This document shows positions 13,090 to 26,267 of a DNA stretch of 64,000 nucleotides, one piece after another. The stretch covers positions 36,680,054 to 36,744,053 of the forward strand of contig NC_092460.1 of the NCBI RefSeq assembly GCF_047495875.1, read 5' to 3'. Position numbers and translations under genes: made by a program. The number at the start of each line of letters is the position of its first letter. Position 1 is the first letter of the stretch. The stretch is from Pithys albifrons albifrons. Lineage: Eukaryota > Chordata > Aves > Passeriformes > Thamnophilidae. The notes under the pieces were generated by a model, which saw nothing but the letters and a program-made list of their open reading frames with translations, had not been told where the DNA came from and ran no database searches.

Positions 13090-13279
13090 ATTCCTTCAGG
13101 ATACTATCTCCAAACCATGAATTCCAACTTGCACTTCAGTGGATTTGTCTTGCCAGTTGCAGCAATGAATGTGATAAGCATTGTGCCCCTACTGATTCTT
13201 GTTCCTATATTGGAATGCATTAACTCCTCGTGTCTCTTTAGTTCCAAGGACACTGGATATTCTCCAACAGTTTATATTG
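13090..13279 (+). CDS. SLC15A5: SLC15A5 coding exon D (residues 206-269)
   Basis: The exon starts in phase 0 and reads [19 protein letters not shown]. This is the most conserved block between this sequence and human SLC15A5 as I recall it, and it follows the membrane helix ending in CIMQ. A long hydrophobic segment follows ([20 protein letters not shown]), a C-half transmembrane helix. A Cys/Ser-rich loop ([16 protein letters not shown]) then leads to the end of the exon. The donor is GTATGT at 13280, leaving phase 1. It is open throughout. Confidence 0.95.
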
Positions 13280-16200
13280 GTATGTATGAAATACATGTGT
13301 GTTTACAGTTTTAGTATGTTTTCTGTTTCTGTAAGAGAAACTTCAGTATGATGGATGATCCTATGCAATTATTTCTGGCTCTAAATATTAAGAAGGACTC
13401 ATTTGGGGATGATGCTCAGAAGTAGATATTGTTCAAAGGAACTATTGAAAAGAAAGTCCTGAAAACACATACTAGAAATCAAGAAAAAAATGCATAGCTT
13501 TTGTGTAGGACAGAGACAGATGCCTCTGACCAATAAAAAATTTTGAGGACTCACAAATAACTAGGAGTCATCTTAGCATTGGAGAGAAGTGGTATTAACT
13601 GTTTAGTCCTGAGAATTACATTGACTTGGTTATCTTCTATATGTTTGTTTATCCATTAACTTTTGGAAAGTTAATTCACATTGAAAGTCTTTTTTTGAAA
13701 AAGAAAAAATCCTTCAGCTAGGGTTTTTTTTTGATATTGAAGACATGTGTGTTACTCAAAATGGTGAGTTTGGATTTTGGTAACTCTGTTACAAACAAAG
13801 GTTTTGTTTTTCTGGTATTTTTATGCTATAACTGCACTGTTGTTAGGACTGCAGCTCATAAGAGGGAAATCGTATTATCATTACTATGGTTTCTTCTAGA
13901 CTCTGCTTTTGTATCACAAGTGAAATAAAAGTATCCAGTCTAATTCTCTATCTGCAATAGCTGGTTTTAGAACTGATGAGCAAAAGAAAACATGCAGACA
14001 GCTATGTAAAATAAATAGGTGCGTAGCACTAGACTGCTGTTCCCATTGAAAACGCTGAACATTTCACAGGTGGAAGGTTACTTGGAGAGGTACAACTTTC
14101 CTCTCCAGTACTAGAATTTTCATTAAAATATCTAGTATGGGATAATTTTTCAGGTGTTTAGAAGTTTCCTTATTAAAATCCTTAGCTGAAACATGCCTTA
14201 TTAGATACCCATCTCCAAAGGTGAAGTGTTATCTCTTCCTCACAGAGGTAAAAAGAAGTCTTCTCTCTTGGGAGTCCCAGTGCTTTCAGCAGTAACCATT
14301 GTAACTTCAGGGTTGTAGTTTGGTCCTTGTTTCAGAGAAATTCATAGTCTGGTAGCGATGGTGACTTTAATGAGGGTTGGGCTTCCTTCTGTAGACACCA
14401 ATGCGATTTTTTAATTGATTTTGCTTTTAATTACCCCGAAACCTCTTATGTTACATAAGAGGTTCTAGGGAACATAAGTGATTTGGAGGAATCCTCTCTG
14501 ACCCTTTTCTGATGTCAGCTACGTGTAGTACCACCAGAAAAGTAGCTTCTGTTCTGTATTCACTTAAAACTATTCTCTTTCATAGATACTCTCATTAAAC
14601 TGCCTGCATTTTTATCTTCCAGCTTGCATTACAAACCTCAGATGAAAATATTTATAAACCACTATTTTCTCAGTGTGCTGCTATTAATTCAGTGCCCCAT
14701 GGCAGGCAGCACAGTGAGTACTGACACACACAGAGGTATTAATCTGACTAAATTAGCCTAATTAAGAGTGTTATTAAGTTTTATACAAACCAGAAGCATA
14801 TAACACAGCAGGTTGCAATTACCCTAGTTTTTAAAATAATGTCTGCATTAAAACACCAAAAGCACATTCAGATAATCATTTTCCTTTAAACTATGGAAAT
14901 TTCAAGTTGGTATTAATGTTCTGTCCTGTTATGTTGAACAGCAGTAGGATATATGCAGTGGTTTATTCCTAATTGCTTCATTTATTAAAATAGCCTCCTG
15001 TTAGAGATAATAAATTACCTGAGGCATAAAAATACCTGCAAGGTACAGGCAATGGATTTAGATGTTCAAGTATATGGCTGCACCTGCCAGTATGGTAGAC
15101 CTCTAAGTGCCAATATTTTTGCCAACAGTTAATTAGGTTCACAATTATTTTCAAGAACAAAATTGGAAGTATAAATAGGCAATTGGTGTTGTGCCAGCCT
15201 ATAACTATATTTTAATTCAACTCTTGAAAGTGGAAGAAATTTCAACAGTTTTCTGGAAATTTTATGTATGTTAAAAATAACAGTTTTCAAGGATGAACCA
15301 CATGGACAATGTTGGACTGATTGTTCTGTATGAACGGTCTATATGAAAACTGTAATCTGTTACTTTCTCTCTAATTGTTGGTTTATTCATAAATTAGGTA
15401 CAACCTAAAAACCAGTAAAATCTCAACACAAATTCAGATTGTGTTCCAAATATGTTAAGTATCTGAACCTCTTTATGAAACAATGAGTAGTTGGTAGACT
15501 TAGAGTTATTCTGGTTTTATGGTTGTTTGTGGAGTTTTTGTTTGTTGAGGTAAGGTTGTTTGTGTTTTACATTTTATGCTGCTTCATTTGGTCAATAATG
15601 TAGAAGATTCAGTAGCGAACTAAAATTGTGTTTCTCCTGTCGAGGTTCTAGATAAAATACCTGAGCCATAGAAGTTCTTTCTGTAATATTCTTAATGCGT
15701 GACTATACTGAAAAATTGTCTTAGTCTTGGATTTACTCCATCCACAAGTGGTTTGGAGTACAGCTCTCCATACAGTACACAAAATCAAGCCTGCAGCCCA
15801 ATGTCTATTTGGGGTGATTTGAAAGTTAGTAATGACCAATTCTCCCTAAAGGCATTCTAGTCTGAATGAGTATTAATTCTAGGAAAGCTTTTTAAACTGT
15901 ATTATCCAGGATGTGACATCAGAACTCACGAAATTCCCATACAACCTTAGTTTTTAGATAATATAAAGAACCCTGTCCTAGAATCACCCCCAAAATATTA
16001 CTAAAACTACAAAACCAAAGCTCAGATGGTCATTCTGAGCTGTTTGTTTTAAAGAGAACCGAAGAGAGAATTAGGAAAACCAGGCCTCCAATTGTCTTGG
16101 TTTCTTCCTCTGATATATAAAGAAAAATTAAAATTGTTGGTCATTCAGAGGGTATTTCTTCTGAAATGTATTGGCTTTTTGTAAGGAAAATGCTTCAAGT

Positions 16201-17681
16201 ATAGAACTGTGTAGTAATACTGAACTGCTTTAGGTTTCTTTAGTATCAACATAATTTTTCAATAGGAGAACTCTTGCTTTGGAAGATTACAAGAAGCTCC
16301 TTGAGGGCTTTATACCTGGCTTTGACAAGCTACATTGGCTAGAAAATGCTATTGAATTCCCTCCTGTCATCAATTTTCAAGCAATAATTCATTGATGCTC
16401 TTGTTAAGCACTAGAGGAGCCTTAAAAGTGAAACGGCTTCCAAGGCTCAGGTTAGGCATTGGGGAGGATATTTAAAGCTGTGAAAATGCAGAAAAACTGT
16501 GCTAGGGGGAGGGTCTGAGAGTTTGGTGCTGAGAGAAGAAACACAGAGGCATGCAAAAACATAACAAGGCTAAGGCCGCTGAGCTATATGAGTTTTCAAT
16601 CTCTTATGTACTGATAGCCAAAACCACAAAGTTTATATATGCTGTATTTATAGTATGGAACAAAAGCTTTTGACTGTTGAAGCCAAATCCAGTAAGTGTA
16701 ACAAGTATCAGTCATGAAGTCAGAGGAAGTTTTAAAAGGAAAACATAGTCCAAGTATTTGAGCCAAAACTGTTAAAAGAAACCAAATTGTCCTTACATTA
16801 CGACTTAAAAATGCTGACAAATCAGAAATTTGGTCAAAATCAATGAGACTCCATGAGCTGGATGTGCAGTGGGATATTGGAATGTGTTGGTGATCCAGTG
16901 TATTATGGATCATGTGGTGATACTGCTTCCAGAAAACTGAGAAAGACAGGAGGCAACTGTAATCCCACAGTTTATGTATAAACACTTAGGAAGCTGAAGA
17001 TTGACTTTCCCAGTCGGGGACTTGATCTCATCCTGAAATGTTAAACAGTCCAGCAAATGCACTACAAACAAATTTTCGAGAGTAGTTCAAGGAAACTCTC
17101 TAGTGGAGGAAAAGAGTAGAATGTAGGAATCCTTGATCTCCTAAGGTGTGATATGCACAACTGACTTTTTTCCTATCCTATCTGCCATGGCCTTCAGTCT
17201 TAGAAATCTAGTATTTCTACTGCCTGCACTACTGCTTTTTAAATAGAAAACAAATGGTTAAAGTTTACAGTATAAATGTATATTTCAAAACCTTGTTGCT
17301 GCTTAAGTAAGAGAATTTCCTGATGTGTGCTAGTCTTTCCTACCCATTCTCTTGTGGTATCTGGAAGGACATTGGCCTTTTCTTTCTCTCCTCCTTTCTT
17401 ACCTCCCTCAGCCTTTAAAGGAAGTAAAAAGTTCTTCTTTGTGACTTTGGTCTTCAGAAAAGTTTTTCCTCTCTCATTCTTTCTATGCTGAGCTGAATTC
17501 CTTTGCTGTATATACATGGCAAGAACTCTTTATTCATGTTTAGGTGTTGAGAAAGAATGTTTTGGAGTGGGGGCAGGAAGCTACTTTTGCATTTCTTAGG
17601 ACTTTGCTTCATTATGAACATGTGACAATCCTGTAAGGACAGCCTTGGTGAATGCTCTGTGTGCTCTGTACCCAGTTGTAG
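13280..17681 (+). other. SLC15A5: SLC15A5 intron between exons D and E
   Basis: Non-coding, about 4.4 kb. It contains a perfect 11-bp inverted repeat at 14440-14464 and a G/T-rich stretch near 15508-15570. No transposon consensus was recognised. It ends CCCAGTTGTAG. Confidence 0.78.
14440..14464. repeat. Perfect short hairpin (11-bp arms, 3-nt loop)
   Basis: AACCTCTTATG is followed by TTA and then CATAAGAGGTT, an exact reverse complement. It sits in the intron between exons D and E. No function is evident, and it may be chance or a cruciform-prone site. Confidence 0.9.
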
Positions 17682-17864
17682 GTCAGTTATCTGCTGCACT
17701 TTCCGTGATGGTTGCTGGCTTCTCTGAAATACACCGAAAGCAGTTCCCTCAGCTGGAGCAGATGCTTTCTGAGGAGGTTCTCCTGGTCTCCTCCATGCCT
17801 TGCTTCCACTTAGCCCCTCAATACATCCTCCTTGGAGTGGCTGAAGCCTTGGTAACTCCCTCCT
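17682..17864 (+). CDS. SLC15A5: SLC15A5 coding exon E (residues 269-330)
   Basis: The exon reads (G)QLSAALSVMVAGFSEIHRKQ, where a transmembrane helix ends in the E-x-x-R-K boundary typical of SLC15 proteins. It continues through a hydrophilic loop (QLEQMLSEEVLLVSS) to the second helix MPCFHLAPQYILLGVAEALV, which carries the conserved PQY..LG..E pattern of the POT family. The acceptor is GTTGTAG. The donor is GTAAGT at 17865, leaving one base (phase 1). There are no stops or frameshifts. Confidence 0.94.
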
Positions 17865-18094
17865 GTAAGTAAAATCTAATAGGCTAAAGCAAGAGTGTCC
17901 TAATTCACAGAATATTATATCAGCTTCCTAAAAATAGTTACTGTCATCTGATATTTTATCCCTGGCTCTCTTCCATGGGCTTAATGAGCAGATCTGTGCT
18001 TTACCTGTTTCAGAGAAGCATAATTTTTCTTGCTGGTTGTAACTCAGGACGAGCAATGATGTTGTTCCAGATTAACTGGAAGGTAGCACAGCCT

Positions 18095-18214
18095 AGTCAA
18101 GTCCCTGGGGTGTGCAATCCATTGTTTAGCCTTGAAGCTGGACCCGCTTCAGGCAGGGGCTGGACTGGATGAGCTCCTGAGGTCCCTTCTGACCTGAACT
18201 CTTCTGTGATGATT
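18095..18214 (+). mobile_element. CR1 LINE 3' fragment
   Basis: It contains gtccctgg, then ggggctggactggatgagct, cctgaggtcccttctgacct and a decayed ATTCTRTGAT-like end (tcttctgtgatga). This matches the 3' untranslated end of avian CR1 elements, 5'-truncated as is usual for them. It has the same orientation as the gene. Confidence 0.7.
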
Positions 18215-20026
18215 TTATTGAGACAGGATGCAAATGCATGATAGCTGAGCTGTGGTTGTAGTCTGTGACCACCTTAAAGGCCACAGTCAAAGGAAGGTGA
18301 AGCAATTTAGCTCAACACTTTTCATTTCTGGACCCAGTAAATAGAATTATTACATATTTTTCACAGAGCACATCTGGGCAGGTAACACTATTCAACTGAC
18401 AGGCTAACCTAGAGATTGTTGTAGGCAAAAGCAAGACTTGTTAGTGCTCCAATCAGGAGTCATCAGAATATGCCTCCACAGATCATCACACTTTAACTTG
18501 TGACATGGAGCCAGAGATAAGTATTTCTGGTTTTTCAGAGCACAGTATGTAGTCATACTTTTGATTGTGAGTCTGAACCTTCTCTACCTTCCATTATTTA
18601 CTTTTGCATGTCTAAGGTTTATTTTCTTCTGAGAAGCATGCAGAGTGCTTACCAGTGTTTTACCTTGCAGAGCTTAAAAAAAAATTAGTATTATAAAATT
18701 AATCTAAGCAACATTCACTTAGAGACACAGGAAAAGTAATTCACTAGCTGATCTCTACAGACATTTAATTCGATGGGTTGAGTGTCACTTGTTCCAGTAC
18801 AACCCCAGAAATGTTCAGCTTTTCATTTAAGAGCAGGAAATAACTTCAGTGTCTCAGGTTCATTCTTATACTCTAAGACTACTGAGAGATGTGGGTCACA
18901 GTCTGTCACTAAAAAGGTAATTTTCCCTATTTTTAAATACTTAGCACTTTCATAATGCCTCTTCATCTGATAGCTCTGAAGTACTTAACTGAGACAGGTT
19001 TCTAGGCAGGTAATTTGGTTTCTAGGTTACAGGCTAAGTGTAACTGAAAACTGTGACCTTCTCTGTTTAGCTTGACAAAAAAAAAGGTTAGGAGGTGACT
19101 TGCTTACAGTCTTCTCATGCAAAAGCATCAGAAGAATATTGCTGATAGAATAAGGCTTTCTAATCTAGCACACTGGGACACAGCTGAAGTCCAGTGAGTG
19201 GAAGATGACATTAGCCTTTAGAAAAGGAATAAAACTGCATATTGCTTGAGGTTTGCTTTTTTTTTTTAAGAGATCTCTAAAGGGTTGTGATTAGAATTTC
19301 CTAGGAAGAAAAGACACCTTTACCCCATTAAGTAAGGGTCTTGCTATGAGCTGTGGTTAGAGGTGTGATTTAAGAACTCCAGTAAATGGGGCTAAGTCAG
19401 ACTTGAGACTTGCATATAGAAATAACTAAAGGTAGGTGCCTTAAATAGGTTATTGGGTAGTTGACGGGGACACTGGCCTCCATTCCCTTGCCCACACACA
19501 GGTGTCTGGCCCCATTTGTAGAGTGCCTTGCATGGGGACAAGCAGGCTCCTTGCACTCTCTGTGCCCCCAGCTGCTGCTGGAGAAGAGCATGGTTTTCCC
19601 ACAGGTCTTGCACAGTATCAGACAGCCCTGTGCAGATGGCTGAGGTTCACTGAAGCACATCTGGCAGTACTAAGCCTCTGTATTGAGGCTTCTAAACTGA
19701 GCTCCACGTTTCTACTTCAATTTTAACTGAATTGCTGTTCAGGAACCATTCAGTGGATCTCTGTGGATGTTAGTGACAGCTTAGACACTTAAATAGTTTT
19801 TTCACCTTTCCTGACATTTTACTGCCTTTCTTATGCAGAAGGTCAAATTCAATTATCATAATAATTTACTTGATCTGAAAGTACATGATCCAAGTTGAAG
19901 ACAGAAATGTTCACACTTGTAATCAGAGGGAAGAAAGGAGTTATCTCATTTCTGACGTCCTTGCTGGGAGAAGTTAGAATCGGTACATTGAACTCTTTAT
20001 CTTCATTACCACCTCTCTTACTGGGA

Positions 20027-20385
20027 CTCTTCAACCTGGAAAAGAGAAGGCTTTAGGGTTACCTAATTGTGTCATTCCAGTATTTGAAGGGATCCTAAAA
20101 GAAAGATGGAGAGAGACTATTTTCAAGGGGATGTAGTGACAGGGCAAGGGGAAATGTCTTCAGACTGAGGGCAGGTTAGATTAGGTGTTGGGAAGAAATT
20201 CTTTCCTGTGGGGATGGTGAGGCACTGGCACAGAATGCCCAGAGAAGTTGTGCCTGCCCCATCCCTGGAAGTGGTAAAGGCCAGGTTGGACAGGGCTCTA
20301 AACAGGTAGGTGTCCTTCCCCATGGCAGAAGTATTGCAACTAGATGATCTTTAAGGTTCCTTTCAAGTCAAGCCATGCTATGACT
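20027..20385 (+). mobile_element. CR1 LINE 3' fragment
   Basis: The segments appear in the expected CR1 order. They are: cttcaacctggaaaagagaa; aaagatggagagagactattt; a gggcaaggggaaatg piece; ttgggaagaaattctttcct; gtgaggcactggcacagaat; gcccagagaagttgtgcc; tgccccatccctggaagtgg; aaggccaggttggacagggc; and agatgatctttaaggttcc. It covers about 360 bp of the 3' end with moderate divergence and is inserted in sense orientation in the intron. Confidence 0.92.
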
Positions 20386-22058
20386 TGGTCCCTGATGCTT
20401 AGAGTTTTGTTTATACAATAAATTTAATTATCCTATGGATAGGAGTTTTGTATAACCATTTGCTTCAGGTGGCATGAGCATCTCTTAGAATAGTATCAGC
20501 ATTTAATACCACCAAGGTCTTTAAAAATAAAATAAATCAATGATATTGCTCTCCTTCACAGTGTTAGAATGTAAGATCTCACAAACCTTTGCCAGGCTGA
20601 ATTTCTAACTAGGAAACTACGCTTTGAAGTCCAATGGTTTAATAGAAATCAGTGTTTGCTGAGGTGTTGCAAGAATATCATCATTGTGTCTCAAAACACT
20701 TAGAAGTGTTTGCTTTTTAGCCAACAGCACTGATAGTTCAAGGCTATATTTGGGAATGCTTTGCCCACCAATGACATACAATAAAATCCAGGGTGAAAAG
20801 CAGCAGCTCTTTAATAGTTCCCCAGAGCACAGTGGGAGCAGGGAAGACTAGAGTATGCAACTGAAACAGCAGGGGTAATTTATGTAAGGAGGATGCAATT
20901 GCCCAAGCTGAATTGGCCAAGATGCATATTTTGCACTCTTCCTTTTAGAAGAGAGGAATAACCAAAACCTTTTTAGTCTTGGTGATTTAAATTAGCTAGA
21001 ATGCTGTATAATGTTTCAGACTGTGTTGTTGCATCTACAGCTAGGCTCAGCTGCTTTCTCTTGCCCTCAGGCTTTTTGTTCTTTTTGTGAATGGAGAAGA
21101 AAACCCTGCCCATGGTATTTTTTCTTTAAAATATGTTTCCAAGGCTCTCATTTGGACATCCAGATTAAAAAGGGTGAAAGGTGGTGATGCAGAGTGTCAT
21201 TCGTGTTCAGAAGTGCTTCAGGCAACTCAGCAGCCAAATAGGATCCTCTGCAGCATGTTTTTCAAGCTGGAGGTCATGTAAACTCAGTTAATAAAGCAGT
21301 TTGGGAGGCACTGGGGCTTGGAAAACCAGTGTGGATGAGGACTCAAGGTATGAAATTAAGAAACAAAAGTTATTCATAGTGAAAATTACTCAAAAACAAC
21401 AGCTATCATAAAGTCTTGCTGTTACTGCAACCTACTTCAGCCAAATTACAACTGGTGGGATTATTTATAGTCATCCATGCTACAACAGAATGCTACAGCT
21501 TCCTGTCAGTACCAAGGAGTCTGGGGGTTGCATTCTGGGGAAGAGGAGCATTGTCCAGCTTTAAGGTAAAGTAAAGTACCTGTCCAAGTTAATGTAGAGC
21601 TCTAGCATTCAGAAGTATTTACCAGTGGCAGCATGGCATTGGCTCTGGCATAGGAGGTCCTTCTGTTCTGCAGTTAAATGTCATATCTGTTTTCTTCTTG
21701 CTTACTGATCATGGTGATGTTTGTCTGGTCTTTATTCCTGAGGCTTTAAAAGGTGAAAGCAACTGTCTGAATGAATGATTTTTGTGTACTTGTGGAATAC
21801 TGATAGTTGTATGTGATGGTTTATTATGGATTCATTTGAACAGTTTAGATAATGCTTTGGTAATAAGGTAGATGCTAACATGTCTGATTGCTCCTCTGCA
21901 GTAAGTATATTCTCTGTATAAAATATGGAAATCCTCTATTATAGATGCTTTGAAATTTTTTTCTGTCTTATCTATCTTCTGATATCATTTACTTCTTTTT
22001 ATTTCCTTTTATTTTTCTTCTTTTTTTAACCTACAACTGTATCTCCTTCCTTTCTAAG

Positions 22059-22190
22059 GTGCCTTACTTTCGTTCTGGCTTGTGCCTGAAAGAATTAGAG
22101 GGATTTCCATGCATTTTTTAGCTCTCTTTAATGGAGCTGGCTGCTTTATGGGAGCTTTCTTTGTCCAGACAGCCCACGCAGGCACTGAAG
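22059..22190 (+). CDS. SLC15A5: SLC15A5 coding exon F (residues 330-374)
   Basis: The exon reads (C)ALLSFWLVPERIRGISMHFL, continuing as ALFNGAGCFMGAFFVQTAH and AGTEG. It aligns with the human segment around VPSNVRGTSMNF and LFNGFGCFTGALL, the late C-half helix region of the family where P-x-x-x-R-G is typical. The acceptor is TTTCTAAG after a long T/C tract. The donor is GTAAGAGT at 22191, leaving phase 1 so that the next exon completes a Gly codon. It is too short, and lacks an ATG-led ORF, to be noticed without splicing context. Confidence 0.93.
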
Positions 22191-25100
22191 GTAAGAGTAT
22201 GTTCATGACTGGTGTTCCTGAGCTGTTTTCTAATATTATTGATTTGGAGAATTAGGCAGCAGAATTAAAGGAGATGCCAAAGTTTTATTGATTTGCTCTC
22301 ACAATTAAGATAGAATTAAGATAGGAAATAGCCTTCCAACTGTATTCATCCAATTTTAATGAGTCATCTTAGTTTTGATAGTTGGAGTAATTAGAGGGTG
22401 GCATCTTGCAGGAATTCCTCCCATTCAATCTCTATACTTCTGTTCTGGGAGACAAGAAAATAAATTGGCTAGGAAGCACCTTTTTATGTTCCTATGTTCA
22501 TGTTATTCACACTTATGTGGAAGCCTCTGACCATGAGAGCAAGATCTGTGCTTTAAAGAATGGAGAACATGCATTCCTGTCTGTTCCACAGTGTTGTCAG
22601 GGAAAGAAGTTTGGCTTGAGTGTTTGAAGACTGCCTAGGGAACTTTTTCCCCTGGACCCACTACTTCTCTTTTGCTTTCTTCACACCTTTCTGTTTGCCT
22701 AGCTAATGGAAGAACCAGATTCAGTGACAGTGACTATACGATCTCAATGTGGTTTTACCCTTTTGCAGATGAATACTGCAATTCCCAGAGAACTTTGTGT
22801 TTCAAAAGGAGTTATTTCAGATTCAAACTGTTGAGGTGTATTTAGTATAAGCCCTTAACTGGAGTTTTTTATGGGTTGCTGACTTTTAAGATAAGCCGCA
22901 ATTTTCTTACTCATTTTTCCTTTGCTGAGGAATCTTTGTTTAATACAGAAAAGATTTGTTTCATAAGTAAATTTAAAAAGTAAAGCATTTGAGCTCTTGA
23001 ACTGAGGGACAAGGATTCCTTCATTCACATATCTGAAATAGTTCCACTTCCTGAACCAGTACTTCTAAAGATGCTTTCCACTGATGAGCTCTTTTGGTCC
23101 AGTGTTGCAGAGAACTGTTCTCATAGAGAGCACAAGTCCTGGCCTAATGCATTAAACCATTGCAATTACTGCTGCTGCAGAATTTTGTAACTGTTCAGGG
23201 TTAAGTTTTGGGTTCTACTCTCTCCTATGTAAAGAATCATGTATCTTAAAAACAAGGAAAAATGGGTGTTTTGAAAGAATGACAAGAAGATTTTATTCCT
23301 ACTTGCAAGATCTGAACAAACAAATCATGCTTTGACATGCAGTACTTGTTTTAAGTTAAAAATTCAATTAAAATTTTATAACGAGGTATAAAAACATCAC
23401 CTAGAGATAGATAAAAAACAGGAATGTTTATACAAATGAGTCAGGCAAAGAACTGCTAAGTACCAAGGTATCCAGTGTGGAGAGGCAAACTCCTTGTTCC
23501 CCCAGTGGAACAGATTATTTTCATTGTGCAATGTGGTTTCACTGTAATAGGGGTCCAATGGCACAAACATTTTAAGGAGGACTGTGTTGCTGACTTCTTT
23601 ATTCCCCTCACCCGAAGCATGGAAATTATTAATTTTTATAAGTTTGAAATATTTTGTAAAACTGACATATTTTACTGCAGTTTTTCTTTGGGCATAATTA
23701 AATAATTATAAAATAATTAAGCATCATGTCACCACCAAAATATTTTGCCTATGTTGTTTCACTGTTATGTAATTAATTAGTTATAGAATATTTTTATACA
23801 AAGTGATAGAGGAATTTTTGCATTTGGTTTGCAATTGAGTAGATTTTTTTGTCTACTTTTCTATCAAGGTGATTTTTTCTTTTTCTGTAAGTCTCTGTAA
23901 AATCATTAAATTGATTCAAAAAAAGAAAATGTTCGTTCCTTGCCAGAAATACTGTTTTAACTGAGAATTCAAATTCTTATCCTGGCTGGAGGCTGAACTG
24001 TCCAAATTCTTCATAGGCTGCAGTTGCCATGTTCTCACCCCTCTGGCTCAAGATTTTTGAGCAAACTGAGAAGTGTCCTGGCTAAAATAGTGCTCACTCT
24101 TATGCATTTGGATAGCAAACTTCTCTTTGTAGATTTGGGGAGGGAGGGGAGGTGGAATTGACCCCATCATTATCCTGAGCTAAAGGCACTCTGTAATGTC
24201 CAAGCAATGCAGTAAGAGTCTGTATTCAGATTAAGGTGCTGTAATGGGACTGAATAAACCCCTAAATAGAAAATGTTCTCTGAAAACTTGAAAGGCTTTA
24301 GAAAAAATAAAGTGAAAATTATTTAATGTTTGCTCTGTTGCTCCAGTTACAGGAGTGTTAGAGATTACTTTCCTTATTAGTATGTAAACAACATATTGGG
24401 CTCTCACTTTTTACTTTTAAAAATAAGTGGAATCTCACTGGTTATCTCTTTTCCAATGTTCCTTGCTTGAATAAGATAAATTATTCCAAACTGCCACAAT
24501 TCATGCAATTCAAGTCTGTAAAAGATGGAGATATTCCTGTATCCTCATTTGTGTTATAATGCTTCAGACTGAAGACTTAGAGTGTTCCTCTACTCATCCC
24601 AGATAGACTTTTTTCCTGCTGAATCCTAAATCAAAGTAGATTTGGGATCAGACTTCTGTAGCTGGATATAGACTATAACGAAACCAAAGGAGCATTTTGG
24701 GCCTGGTTTTGTTTTTCTCCCAGTTTGGTAGGAAATGTTATAAACAAAATTCTTTCATTACATCTGTATTTTTTCCAAACTCTTCCATTGTGATGAAAAA
24801 CTAAAGATCAGAAAAATAATAATTGTAAAATTTATACAGTTTAATTGTTACCTATTGAACTTTCTAAAGATGGCAGTGATTTAGGGAATAAAATTGTGAC
24901 CTCTCTTAGGTCAAATTACAGTAAAATTACACAAATTAAGCTCTCATTACTGATATGCGGGGGAGTTTTTCAGCTCTGTTTAAAGAGAGTGTAAAATATT
25001 CAGTATCTGGACAATTTATGAAACTGGGATTAAAGCAAAACAACCAGAACCTTATTTTTTTCTTCCTAAAAATGCTCAATTAATTTATTTATACTGGATG

Positions 25101-25799
25101 TTCTTTCTAATTTTCTGAAAGAGAAAATAGTGTTCGTGCAATAGTTTTGTAAGATTTTAGCAAGGTTTAGTGTGTGACTCTTGAGCTATGAATGCTTTTG
25201 TCTTGTCTCATGATTCTTGGTTCACTAAAACCTGAGCCAAGACTATTTCTGGTTCTCCCATCTCTAAGCAATGAGACCATGCTTGCCATATTTCCACAGC
25301 GAAGTAGATCCTCCAGTGTGTATTTTGAAGTGTTGAAGCACAGAGGGTGTTGAAAAAATTTAAACTTTTTTATATCCTATTTCATGTCACTAGTTTAGAA
25401 TTTTATTTGGGTTTTTATTGGCAAAGTTGATCAGATATCAGTCAGTCAAAGCTGCATTAATCACTTTTAACGCATCTATGGAGGATGGTGTGAATATGAT
25501 AAAATAAGACTTTTTTTAAAATCTGACGAGTGCAAACAGATGATGGGTGACAGTGATATTTTCAGTACAAGCTGGGAAACTGCTTTCTTTTGGATCTCTT
25601 ACCTCTCCTAACATTTTAACGGAAGAAGATGCAAGACAAAACCTGTCCTCCTATGCCAATCATTTCAGAATACATTTCTCTAAAAATATTAACATAAATA
25701 TGTAGAAAAGAAATAAAAATGAAAAAGGTCAGAGGAAGGAAACTGCCCCAGATGCAGTATTTGGAGAACCATGGAGGGGGTTGCTGTGGTTTGAGTTTG

Positions 25800-25885
25800 T
25801 TCATTTTTTGGTTGTTTTCTTTTGAGGCTTTTTGGTTTCAGTTTGGTTTGTTGGTTGTTTGTGTTTTGTTGGTTTTTTTTTCATT
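25800..25885. repeat. G/T-only low-complexity stretch
   Basis: The run is ggttgttttcttttgaggct, then ttttggtttcagtttggttt and tgttggttgtttgtg with a terminal T tract. It is nearly free of A and C on the + strand. It is an irregular GTTT/GGTT repeat of the same type as those near 36.6 and 38.5 kb. Confidence 0.7.
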
Positions 25886-26212
25886 TGGAGCCTTGTGTGA
25901 TTCTAAATACCAAAGATGATAAAGCTAAAGGATATTTATTGCAGTCCAGATGGTGGTGTCCACTGGTACCTACTTAGCTAATAAGGATTAGAGGCAGACT
26001 GAGACTTTAATTTGGGTATGATTAAACACTAAATACATGCCCACTAAGTTGATGAAATGATAGAAGGCAGTACAAACCTTTTCAAAAATATGAATTAATA
26101 TTTTTCTGTGATCATATCTAGGATGCAAGATAGATGCAAAAATGCAAGAGTGGTACTGAATAGACTAACTTCTGACATGTGACTATTTTGCTTAGTCTTG
26201 TGTTTTCTCTGT

Positions 26213-26267
26213 AATAAAATATGATAGTGTTATTCAGTGAAAAAAAAAAAAAAAAGAAAAAGAAAAA
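26213..26267 (+). other. AATAAA followed by an A16 tract (retrocopy-like 3' end)
   Basis: AATAAA at 26213-26218 is followed 22 bases later by 16 consecutive A (26240-26255) and further A-rich sequence to 26267. This spacing resembles the 3' end of a polyadenylated transcript that was reverse transcribed and inserted. I see no recognisable parent coding sequence upstream, so chance is equally possible. Confidence 0.3.

Larger units (their letters stand above)
17865..22058 (+). other. SLC15A5: SLC15A5 intron between exons E and F
   Basis: Non-coding, about 4.2 kb. It carries two CR1 3' fragments in the same orientation as the gene (18095-18214 and 20027-20385). A slightly GC-richer patch at 19460-19640 has short ORFs on both strands that I do not consider real. 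It ends with a long pyrimidine tract (21960-22055) and CTAAG. Confidence 0.8.

Noticed and set aside
19392..19726. Overlapping ORFs in a GC-richer intron patch
   Set aside because: Open on both strands, inside a SLC15A5 intron, and they would disrupt the coherent exon E to F junction. No homology recognised.
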